A stretch of DNA of 64,000 nt from positions 124,001 to 188,000 of the forward strand of contig NZ_FQZT01000006.1 of the NCBI RefSeq assembly GCF_900142125.1. The letters run 5' to 3'. This document shows, piece by piece, positions 47,576-55,101 of this stretch; position 1 is the stretch's first letter, and each line of letters opens with the position of its first letter. The notes beneath the pieces are model-generated. The model ran no database searches and was not told the DNA's origin. It saw nothing but the letters and a program-made list of their open reading frames with translations. The translations under genes and the position numbers were made by a program. The DNA comes from Malonomonas rubra DSM 5091 (GTDB taxonomy: Bacteria; Desulfobacterota; Desulfuromonadia; Desulfuromonadales; Geopsychrobacteraceae).

Positions 47576-47728
47576 ACCACGGCTTTAGCCGTGGTTGAAT
47601 GAGTCCTTTTCTCGGGTGCCGCTGCAGATGCTGTGGCATCTGGGAAATCAGATCCGAAGGATCTGTGGTGTTAACTGATTGCAACAGCAATCAGTTTGCG
47701 GAGCATCAGGAACCCGGGTGTACCCGGG
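47576..47728. repeat. array of five perfect short hairpins
   Basis: Five mismatch-free hairpins with 3-4 base loops lie in 153 bases: 8 bp with loop TTTA (47576-47595), 7 bp with TGTG (47625-47642), 7 bp with GAA (47649-47665), 10 bp with AACA (47673-47696) and 6 bp with TGTA (47713-47728). The second and third share the same outer CAGAT/ATCTG arms. The first, ACCACGGC-TTTA-GCCGTGGT, resembles the terminal hairpins of IS200/IS605 elements. No transposase, tnpB or iscB frame is adjacent. It may be a relic or non-autonomous palindromic element, or a structured RNA. It fills most of the 454-base ssb-nhaA gap. Confidence 0.6.
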
Positions 47729-47761
47729 GATATCTATAATTGGTGTTTGTTGTTGGCGGAA

Positions 47762-47920
47762 TTAACCTCTGACTGCGCTGAGGTTGATTTGTGGTGCTCT
47801 TAGATTTGCCGGCTGCAACGGGGCGGTTTGCGCGATCAAATTAACAGCTTTCGGTCTTTGTTGCCTCGAGGCGCCTTTTGCCCTAGGGCGCTTTGCGGTA
47901 TTTTATCGGATTAAATAACA
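47762..47920 (+). promoter_or_regulatory. structured leader of nhaA
   Basis: About 160 bases before nhaA hold a hairpin AACCTC/GAGGTT (47762-47783) and a GC-rich stem GCGCC/GGCGC with a palindromic loop side (about 47868-47893), ahead of a GGAG ribosome site. NhaA genes in other bacteria can be led by ion-sensing riboswitches (nhaA-I and nhaA-II types). I cannot match this one to either by eye. Confidence 0.3.
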
Positions 47921-47943
47921 TCTTTTTTTACTGGAGAGCTCAG

Positions 47944-49125
47944 ATGCTTGATGCCATCAATAAATTCTTAAAAAAAGAGTCATCTGTCGGCATTATGCTC
48001 ATGGTTGCAACCGTCGCAGCCATGTTGCTGGAAAATTCACCGCTGTACTGGTTGTACGATTACTTCCTCGAGACGCCTTTCGAGGTCCGTCTGGGACGCC
48101 AGATTCATATCGCCAAGCCGCTGTTGCTCTGGGTCAATGATGGTCTGATGGCCGTGTTTTTCCTACTCATCGGGCTGGAAGTGAAAAAGGAACTTCTGAT
48201 CGGCCGCCTTTCGCGCAAAGAGCAGATTATCCTGCCCGGTGTCGCCGCGATCGGCGGGATGTTGGTTCCTGCGCTTATCTACGTGCTGATCAACATGGGT
48301 GACATGGTGGCTTTGAACGGTTGGGCGATTCCTGCAGCGACAGATATTGCCTTTGCCCTTGGCGTCGTCGCTTTGCTCGGCGACCGGGTGCCGCCTTCTT
48401 TGAAGATTTTCTTGCTCGCTCTGGCGATCATGGATGACCTCGGCGCTATCGTTATTATCGCGCTGTTTTATTCAGGCGACCTTTCCGGAACCATGCTGGT
48501 GCTGTCGCTGGTCTGCCTGACGCTGCTGGTTATCCTCAACCGGATGCGGGTCGAGACTGTTGTTCCCTATCTCTGGGTTGGGTTCTTCCTCTGGATTTTC
48601 GTTCTCAAGTCTGGTGTTCATGCCACCTTGGCCGGGGTGGCGCTGGCTTTTGCCATCCCCCTGAAGAGCCAGAAGGATCCAGGATATTCGCCACTGACAT
48701 TCCTTGAACACGAGATGCATCCCTGGGTCAATTACATGATTCTGCCAATTTTTGCTTTTGCCAATGCCGGGATCCCGTTATCTGGAATGAGTTTCAGTGA
48801 CCTGTTGCATCCGGTGCCCTTCGGCATTATGTCTGGTTTGGTGGTTGGTAAACTGATCGGTGTCGGTGGCTTTTCTGTTGTTGCGATCAAACTGGGTATC
48901 GCACAAATGCCGGAAGGTGCAAGTTGGCGTCACCTGCTCGGTATTGCAGCTCTCTGTGGCATCGGCTTCACCATGAGTTTGTTTATCGGTGGTCTTGCCT
49001 TTGAACATACCGGTGGTGACTCGTTCAGTTACATCACCACCCTACGTCTGGGAATTCTTACCGGCTCGTTGGTTTCCGGAGTGATCGGTTACCTGGTGCT
49101 GATGGGAGGGCGCAAGCCTGATTGA
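47944..49125 (+). CDS. nhaA: Na+/H+ antiporter NhaA
   Basis: The ATG at 47944 follows GGAG at 7 bases and gives 393 residues, the usual length; an earlier frame start at 47893 is rejected. The discontinuous-helix motif AATDIAFALGVVALLGDRVP and the ion-binding aspartate pair in AIMDDLGAI are present. NhaA exports Na+ or Li+ in exchange for two protons at alkaline pH. It is a single-gene unit with its own terminator. Confidence 0.96.
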   Translation: MLDAINKFLKKESSVGIMLMVATVAAMLLENSPLYWLYDYFLETPFEVRLGRQIHIAKPLLLWVNDGLMAVFFLLIGLEVKKELLIGRLSRKEQIILPGVAAIGGMLVPALIYVLINMGDMVALNGWAIPAATDIAFALGVVALLGDRVPPSLKIFLLALAIMDDLGAIVIIALFYSGDLSGTMLVLSLVCLTLLVILNRMRVETVVPYLWVGFFLWIFVLKSGVHATLAGVALAFAIPLKSQKDPGYSPLTFLEHEMHPWVNYMILPIFAFANAGIPLSGMSFSDLLHPVPFGIMSGLVVGKLIGVGGFSVVAIKLGIAQMPEGASWRHLLGIAALCGIGFTMSLFIGGLAFEHTGGDSFSYITTLRLGILTGSLVSGVIGYLVLMGGRKPD

Positions 49126-49150
49126 GTGAGAGCCGAATGCGGGATATAAA

Positions 49151-49184
49151 AACGCCCCTTGCGCATGGCCGCAAGGGGCGTTTT
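49151..49184. terminator. bidirectional terminator between nhaA and the DUF2235 gene
   Basis: ACGCCCCTTGCG pairs with CGCAAGGGGCGT, flanked by A and T runs, between convergent genes. Confidence 0.88.
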
Positions 49185-49188
49185 TGGT

Positions 49189-50286
49189 TTAGACATCAAT
49201 GTGGTCCCGAATCCCTCGATGCTCAATCGTGTTGCCGTTGGCGTGCAGGCAGTTGTGTTTCACTCCCTTTAATGCTTTTGGTCGATAATCGACGATTTCT
49301 TTGATGCGCTCGATGGCAGTGTAATGAACCAACGGCAGCTCGTTGGGGGCGGGCTTGTCATTAATGTTTACCCGAACTTCACGTTCTGTGAGGGTGGCGC
49401 GGGCGATTGGCAGCCAACGGTCCTGAGTGTGGATTTTGCCGTGCAGGCGGGGTTTGATGAACAGGTCGTCGTAATCGAGTTGATATTTTTCCGCAGGAAC
49501 GCCCAACTTATTGAACTGCACATCGTCTGCCGATAGTACGGTCAGGCCCAGTTCACGCTTTTCGAGTTCTTTCAGCATGAAATCGAGGCTGATATCTGAA
49601 AGGCCATCAAACCAGAATCCGCCCCCGACATCGGAATGAGCGCCAGCGAACCAGACTTCAGTCACCCGATCTTCTTTATTCATCAGTGTTGGCAGAAAGG
49701 CAATCCGTTTGTCGTCCAGAGATACCAGGTGCAAGGCCTCCTGGACATGCCCGGAAACAGTGCAGTTTTCAAAAATCACATCGGATACAGGTTTGTCATC
49801 ATCGTCGAGGTTGGGAAAGCCGATGGCGGCGACTGTGTCGAATACGCCGATGAAGCGGACAACCTTGTCTTCCGGTTTGACCGGCACATATTTGTCGATG
49901 ACGGCTGCAAAGCGTCGCGCTAATGCAGCACCCCGGCTGAAGCCGAAGAGGAAGATGCGGTCATTCTTTTTATAGATCTTCTGGAGATCGTAACCCGCTT
50001 GTTTGATGATGCGGGCGACGTCCAGGTTGTTCGGAGCGAAAGCGGCATTGAAGAGCTGTTGTACTTTGTTGCCGTAGGTGCCGACGCCAGAGTAGTAGAG
50101 GCTGTGCTGCTGCTTGTTGTGGGGGCGGTTGTCGAGTGTGCCGCCCAGCAACAGGTGCAGCTTCAGAACATTGGTGATGCCCTTGTCATCGATGTCCCCC
50201 AATCCGAACCATTCGCGTTCCTGTTTTGCGCTCTTCGGATGGTTACATGTCCCGTCGAAGCAGATAATGATATTTTTGCCCGCCAT
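49189..50286 (-). CDS. DUF2235 alpha/beta hydrolase (Tle1-like)
   Basis: A 365-residue protein. NIIICFDGTCNHP at the start and the nucleophile elbow GFSRGAALAR near residue 115 mark DUF2235, and FAGAHSDVGGG supplies further family residues. Related proteins include type VI secretion phospholipase effectors (Tle1). No signal peptide, vgrG, PAAR or immunity gene is adjacent, so it may be an orphan or housekeeping lipase. The stop abuts the nhaA terminator. Substrate unknown. Confidence 0.85.
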   Translation of the reverse strand: MAGKNIIICFDGTCNHPKSAKQEREWFGLGDIDDKGITNVLKLHLLLGGTLDNRPHNKQQHSLYYSGVGTYGNKVQQLFNAAFAPNNLDVARIIKQAGYDLQKIYKKNDRIFLFGFSRGAALARRFAAVIDKYVPVKPEDKVVRFIGVFDTVAAIGFPNLDDDDKPVSDVIFENCTVSGHVQEALHLVSLDDKRIAFLPTLMNKEDRVTEVWFAGAHSDVGGGFWFDGLSDISLDFMLKELEKRELGLTVLSADDVQFNKLGVPAEKYQLDYDDLFIKPRLHGKIHTQDRWLPIARATLTEREVRVNINDKPAPNELPLVHYTAIERIKEIVDYRPKALKGVKHNCLHANGNTIEHRGIRDHIDV

Positions 50287-50509
50287 AGCGTCCTCCCTGT
50301 GATGGTTGGTTTGCCGGTTCTGTGGTTAGCTGCTGCTGTCGGTTTGCGTGGGTAAGTGTTACTTAAAATGTACGTCAGTTTTAATGAAGATCAAGAGGTT
50401 AGCTGTTTTTATTCGCAGCTTTTGAATCTGGCTGCTGTGCGTTCAGCTCGCTTGCCTTTGTCCGATGTCTGGGCTAAAACTTGAATATCATTTGCCGAAA
50501 GGTTGCTCC

Positions 50510-51733
50510 ATGCAGAACTTTCCCTTCCCTCTCAGCGCTATCGTCGGCCAGGACGCCATGAAGGCAGCATTGTTGCTCAACGCCGTTGATCCCAGTATTG
50601 GCGGTGTCCTGATTCGTGGCCAGAAAGGGACGGGGAAGTCGACCGCAGCGCGTGCGTTGGCTGCGCTCTTGCCTGCCATCGAGGTTGTTGCCGGTTGTCC
50701 CTACCAGTGTGATCCGGGGAATATAGAAAAACTGCACGACGGCTGCCGGGAAAAGCTGGAAAAAGGCGAACAGCTGGAGAGAACGAAACGGCCGATGCCG
50801 GTGGTTGAGCTGCCACTGAGCGCGTCAGAAGACCGGGTGGTCGGCAGTGTGCAATTGGAGCATGTACTCAAAACCGGGCAAAAGCGTTTTGAGCCTGGCC
50901 TGCTGGCTGCGGCGAATCGCGGCATTCTTTACGTCGATGAAGTCAACCTGCTGGAAGATCACCTGGTCGATCTGCTGCTCGATGCTGCTGCGTCCGGTGT
51001 AAACCGGGTTGAGCGGGAAGGGCTCTGCGTCACTCACCCGTCACGTTTTATGCTGATTGGCACCATGAACCCGGAAGAGGGTGAGCTGCGGCCGCAGTTT
51101 CTGGATCGCTTCGGTCTTGTGGTCAATGTCGAAGGGATTAGTGATCCACATCAGCGCCGGCAATTGATCGAAAATCGCATTGCTTATGAACAGAATCCGC
51201 AGGATTTCGTTGCCCGTTGGCAGCAGGAAGAACATTTCTTGGCTGCACAGGTGCAGCAGGCCCAAAGAAATCTGAACCAGGTGGTGATCCCGGAGGCCGC
51301 GTATGATCTGGTTGTCAAGCTGGCGATTGAGCTGCAGGTGCATGGCCACCGGGCAGATATCGCCCTGCTGAAGGTCGCCCGTGCGCTGGCAGCATTGCTC
51401 GGAAAGAAAGCGGTCAGCGTGGCTGAAGTCAAAGAAGCGGCCGCTTTTGTCCTGCCGCATCGCCTGCCGGGCGGGACTTTGCTGAACAGCGAAGCTGCCC
51501 GGAAAAATCTCGACGACGCCCTGGTGAGGGTGCTTGAAGGCAAGCCGGAGCAGGTTAGTCTTGATGATCAGGATCCCCTTGATGACCTTGACTTCATGTT
51601 GGTCGATTACGAGTTTCCTGGTTCCGCCGCCGCGGGAAGCATGCTGTTCCAGACGCTTAAAAAAAAACTTCACAGCGAATCGTCGATATCGACGACCAGC
51701 ACTGCCTCGCCCCAGTCAATATCGAGCAGCTGA
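50510..51733 (+). CDS. AAA+ chelatase subunit, zero-frame product of a chlD-type gene
   Basis: The ATG at 50510 follows AAAGG; the unshifted product has 407 residues. It is a ChlI/BchI-like AAA+ ATPase with Walker A GQKGTGKST (residues 37-45), Walker B ILYVDEVNLL and the sensor region DRFGLVVNVEG. After residue 386 an A9 run is met; the unshifted frame then runs 21 Ser/Thr-rich residues to a stop. A -1 shift on the A-run joins it to the VWA half, giving a 661-residue ChlD-type protein. Such proteins drive metal insertion by magnesium or cobalt chelatase. The large catalytic subunit (ChlH/CobN) is not in the window. Confidence 0.88.
   Translation: MQNFPFPLSAIVGQDAMKAALLLNAVDPSIGGVLIRGQKGTGKSTAARALAALLPAIEVVAGCPYQCDPGNIEKLHDGCREKLEKGEQLERTKRPMPVVELPLSASEDRVVGSVQLEHVLKTGQKRFEPGLLAAANRGILYVDEVNLLEDHLVDLLLDAAASGVNRVEREGLCVTHPSRFMLIGTMNPEEGELRPQFLDRFGLVVNVEGISDPHQRRQLIENRIAYEQNPQDFVARWQQEEHFLAAQVQQAQRNLNQVVIPEAAYDLVVKLAIELQVHGHRADIALLKVARALAALLGKKAVSVAEVKEAAAFVLPHRLPGGTLLNSEAARKNLDDALVRVLEGKPEQVSLDDQDPLDDLDFMLVDYEFPGSAAAGSMLFQTLKKKLHSESSISTTSTASPQSISSS
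51659..51695 (+). promoter_or_regulatory. candidate -1 ribosomal frameshift signal
   Basis: Nine A residues (51659-51667) are read as three AAA codons and offer an A-AAA-AAA slippery heptamer. Twelve bases later a perfect 16-base palindrome, TCGTCGATATCGACGA (51680-51695), can form a hairpin. A -1 slip gives exactly the frame of the VWA half. Confidence 0.7.
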
Positions 51734-52494
51734 GCTTTTCCCGTAACAGGTCCGGACGCCGCCGCAGTAAGGGCCGTGGCCGCGCTGGCCGTCATCTGCG
51801 CAGCCTGCCGCTGCGAGCCAATCAACCTGATGCAATCATCGATCTCCCTGCAACCCTGCGCGCCAGCTTGATCCGTGGTAGTGAGGTCGAATTAAGAGAC
51901 CTGCAGGCGAAGCAGTTTCTGCAGCGGCAGCGGGCGCTGATTGTTTTCGTGATAGATGCGTCCGAATCGATGGGGCAAGGCTCACTGGAGCGGATGAAGG
52001 CGGCAAAAGGAGCCATTCTCGGTCTGTTGACGGCGGCCTACCAGAATCGTGACCAGGTTGCGCTGGTCTCTTTCGGCGGCGAACGAGCACAGGTTTTATT
52101 GCGACCGACCTCCAGCGTGTTGCTCGCCCAGCAGCAGTTACGCAAGTTGCCGCTGGGGGGTGCGACGCCTTTTGCCGATGGACTCTGGCAAGGATGGCAG
52201 CTGATCCGCACGCAACGGCAAAAGCAGCCGAGCCTGCAGCCTTTGTTGGTGATTGTCTCCGATGGTGAAGCAAACCTGCCATTGTCCCCCGGGGGCAACG
52301 TTTACGATGAGCTGTTTGGCTTGGCCCTGCAGGTTGCCAGGGATCAGATTCAAAGTGTCGTGATCGACAGCCGCGGTGGTGTCGGCAACGAAAAGCTGCA
52401 GCAATTGGCTCGACGGTTGGGTGGCCGCTACACGCAGATTCGTGATTTGCACGCCGGGCGATTGATCGAAGCTGTGCAGACACTGGAGCGGTGA
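51667..52494 (+). CDS. VWA half of the chelatase subunit, reached by -1 frameshift
   Basis: In the -1 frame the reading is open from the A-run to a stop at 52494, 275 residues. A basic linker (NRSGRRRSKGRGRAGRH) typical of ChlD is followed by a von Willebrand A domain with the MIDAS motif FVIDASESMGQG and a later VSDGEANLP. An internal ATG at 51868 has no ribosome site and would cut off the linker, so separate translation is unlikely. ChlD VWA domains bind the AAA+ ring and the catalytic subunit. A sequencing loss of one A from A10 would give the same picture. Confidence 0.82.
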   Translation, partial: TSQRIVDIDDQHCLAPVNIEQLSFSRNRSGRRRSKGRGRAGRHLRSLPLRANQPDAIIDLPATLRASLIRGSEVELRDLQAKQFLQRQRALIVFVIDASESMGQGSLERMKAAKGAILGLLTAAYQNRDQVALVSFGGERAQVLLRPTSSVLLAQQQLRKLPLGGATPFADGLWQGWQLIRTQRQKQPSLQPLLVIVSDGEANLPLSPGGNVYDELFGLALQVARDQIQSVVIDSRGGVGNEKLQQLARRLGGRYTQIRDLHAGRLIEAVQTLER

Positions 52495-52583
52495 ATGATT
52501 GACCAAAATGGTCAGAAAACGCTATTGTTGAAATAATATATTCATGATTTTTTAACGACTTGCAGCCGGAAAAGATAGGTGCC

Positions 52584-54752
52584 ATGTCCGAACATTCAAC
52601 ATGTGGCAGCCAGTGTTGCTGTGCTCATGCGGCGGGAGATGACTGCCGTATCGATAACCCTTTGACCAGCGCCAGTTGCCGTTTCTCCCTGCAGGGTCTC
52701 GGTTGTGCGAGTTGCGCCGGGAAAATAGAAGCCGCGGTGCAGGAGTTGCCCCATGTCAGCGAGGCTTACCTGAATTTTACAGCAGGAAGCCTGCGAGTTG
52801 ACTCACCTCAGCCCTGCCATCAGCTTCTGCGGGAAGTCCGCGAGATCGTCGAGCGGTTTGAACCGGGTGTGGCTGTTCGGCCCTGGGCTGAAGCGAAGGT
52901 TGAAGAGCCAGGTAGCCGAATAAAAAATCAGATAATAAGGCTATCTATCGGTGCCGCGCTTTTTATTTTAGCATTTTTGGTCGATAGCTATATTAGCTCC
53001 ACAGCGGCTGTAGTTTGTTTCCTGGCCAGTTATGCGATCACAGGTGGATCGGTGCTTTGGGCAGCACAGAACAATCTGCGACGCGGTGGTTGGTTCGACG
53101 AACACTTCCTCATGTCGATTGCAACGGTAGGTGCGCTTTTTCTTGGAGAATATGCAGAAGCCGTAGCTGTCATGATCTTCTATCTGCTCGGCGAGATTGT
53201 TCAGGGTCGAGCCGTGGATCATTCACGCCGCGAGATCTCCGCCCTGCTCAATATCCGGCCTGATAGTGCAAACCTGCTGGAAGGTCATCAAGTTCGCGTG
53301 GTGCCACCGGAGGAGATTAGTATCGGTCAGATGATTCTGGTGAGGCCTGGTGAACGTGTTCCGCTCGATGGCATTATCGTCGAAGGCGAGAGTTTACTCG
53401 ACAGCTCGGCTTTGACCGGTGAGTCTCGCCCACGCCGATTGACAGTTGGGGATGAAGTGTTGGCCGGCCTGATTAATAATACTTCAAGCCTGACACTGAG
53501 AGTTGTCAAGCTTTCTGCTGAATCATCTTTGACTCGTGTCATTGAACTGGTCGAGCAGGCGAGTGAGAAAAAAGCCAACACAGAACGTTTTATCACCCGC
53601 TTCGCTCGTATTTACACCCCTGCAGTTGTGCTGATCGCGGCATTGATTGCGCTGCTGCCGCCTATCTTTGTCGGTAGTTGGGGGGACTGGTTTTATCGTG
53701 CGCTGATCTTTCTGGTTGTTTCCTGCCCCTGTGCTTTGTTGATATCGATTCCTCTCGGCTTTTTCGGTGGCATTGGCCGAGCTTCGAAACAGGGAATTCT
53801 GGTCAAAGGTGGGAATTATCTTGAAGCATTGGCTCAGACTGAGTCGGTTGTTTTTGATAAAACCGGCACCTTGACTGAAGGTGTTTTCGATTTACAAAAG
53901 ATCTTTCCTGCAAATGGTTTTTCAGCCGACGAAGTTCTTGAACTGGCTGCGTTGGCGGAGATCGATTCCAACCATCCGATTGCCGAATCGATTCGATCTG
54001 CTCACACTAAAAAGCTGAGTAGATCGCGACTGAAGGGTTTGCAGGAGATCGCAGGTTTCGGTATCTCAGTGCAGATTGATGAACGCTCGGTTCTGCTCGG
54101 TCAGCGTAAATTGTTGGAGCAAGAGGGGATCGATGTGCCTGAGGCAGAAGAAATCGGTAGCCCGGTATTTCTCGCTGTTGGTGGCAAATATGCTGGAGCA
54201 TTGATCATCTCCGATCGTTTGCGGGAAGGATCAGCTGCTGCTGTGGCTGCCCTGCGAAAGATGGGAGTGCGAAAAGTTCGCATGCTTAGCGGTGATCGTC
54301 AGCAGGAGGCCGCGCGGATTGCGGATGAACTGCAATTAGACGGCTGGAAAGCAGAACTGTTGCCGGAGCAGAAATTGACGGCGCTGGAAAACTATCAGCA
54401 GAAATGCCGCCACGGGCGACTGGTTATGGTTGGTGACGGTATCAACGACGCGCCGGTTCTGGCGCGGGCTGATATCGGCGTCGCCATGGGAGGTCTCGGC
54501 AGCGATGCAGCCATTGAGGCGGCTGATGTGGTGCTGATGACCGATGAGCCGGGGAAGCTGGCTGAAGCGATAGAAACCGCGCGGCTGACACGGCGGATCG
54601 TCTGGCAGAATATCTCTCTCGCCTTTGTCGCCAAATGCGCTGTTATGTTGCTCGGTCTGTTCGGCTTGGCGACCATCTGGCAGGCCATTTTTGCTGATGT
54701 CGGTGTGGCGCTGTTGGCAGTCTTAAATGCCGTGCGTATTATCAAGGTGTGA
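52584..54752 (+). CDS. Zn/Cd/Pb-type P1B ATPase
   Basis: The ATG at 52584 gives 722 residues. A Cys-rich tip (CGSQCCCAH) precedes one heavy-metal domain (GLGCASCAGK, about residues 35-100). Then come the TGES loop, the CPC membrane motif (VVSCPCALL), the phosphorylation site DKTGTLTEG and the hinge GDGINDAP. The last helices contain the lysine (FVAKCAV) and aspartate (FADVGVALL) typical of Zn, Cd and Pb exporters rather than Cu pumps. It detoxifies the cytoplasm. A PAS protein gene begins 1 base past its stop. Confidence 0.94.
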   Translation: MSEHSTCGSQCCCAHAAGDDCRIDNPLTSASCRFSLQGLGCASCAGKIEAAVQELPHVSEAYLNFTAGSLRVDSPQPCHQLLREVREIVERFEPGVAVRPWAEAKVEEPGSRIKNQIIRLSIGAALFILAFLVDSYISSTAAVVCFLASYAITGGSVLWAAQNNLRRGGWFDEHFLMSIATVGALFLGEYAEAVAVMIFYLLGEIVQGRAVDHSRREISALLNIRPDSANLLEGHQVRVVPPEEISIGQMILVRPGERVPLDGIIVEGESLLDSSALTGESRPRRLTVGDEVLAGLINNTSSLTLRVVKLSAESSLTRVIELVEQASEKKANTERFITRFARIYTPAVVLIAALIALLPPIFVGSWGDWFYRALIFLVVSCPCALLISIPLGFFGGIGRASKQGILVKGGNYLEALAQTESVVFDKTGTLTEGVFDLQKIFPANGFSADEVLELAALAEIDSNHPIAESIRSAHTKKLSRSRLKGLQEIAGFGISVQIDERSVLLGQRKLLEQEGIDVPEAEEIGSPVFLAVGGKYAGALIISDRLREGSAAAVAALRKMGVRKVRMLSGDRQQEAARIADELQLDGWKAELLPEQKLTALENYQQKCRHGRLVMVGDGINDAPVLARADIGVAMGGLGSDAAIEAADVVLMTDEPGKLAEAIETARLTRRIVWQNISLAFVAKCAVMLLGLFGLATIWQAIFADVGVALLAVLNAVRIIKV

Positions 54753-54753
54753 T

Positions 54754-55095
54754 ATGAATGATTTTGCATCCCTGGCCTTTTTTCACGACCTGCTAGACAG
54801 CGTCAAGGAGCCGGTGCTCTTTGCCGATACCGATCACGTTGTCCGTTATCTCAACAAGGCGGCGGTAGAATTTTATCCCAACGGAAACAACCTGCTCGGC
54901 TGTGATTTGCTCGAATGCCACAATGAAAATTCGCGTAAGCAGCTGCGCGATATTTTGCAACAGATGGCAGAAGGGCTGGAAGAAATTCTTATCAGCGATA
55001 ATGAAAAACGGCGCCTTTACATGCGCGCCGTTCGTAACGGTGCAGGGGAACTTATCGGTTACTTCGAGCGTTTTGAGCCGCCTCGAGGCAGTTAG
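54754..55095 (+). CDS. PAS-domain-only small protein
   Basis: A 113-residue protein starting MNDFASLAFF that consists of one PAS-like domain: LLDSVKEPVLFADTDHVVRYLNKAA followed by the GCDLLECHNENSR helix and a terminal strand. It has a cysteine and a histidine in the CHNENS segment, as in some heme or redox PAS domains. It is coupled to the metal ATPase gene by a 1-base gap. No output domain is present, so it would have to work through a partner. Confidence 0.8.
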   Translation: MNDFASLAFFHDLLDSVKEPVLFADTDHVVRYLNKAAVEFYPNGNNLLGCDLLECHNENSRKQLRDILQQMAEGLEEILISDNEKRRLYMRAVRNGAGELIGYFERFEPPRGS

Positions 55096-55101
55096 CTGTT
55101 G

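Noticed and set aside
51868-52494. VWA protein as an independently translated gene
   Set aside because: The ATG lacks a ribosome site and the same frame is open and conserved-looking back to the A9 run, including the basic ChlD linker.
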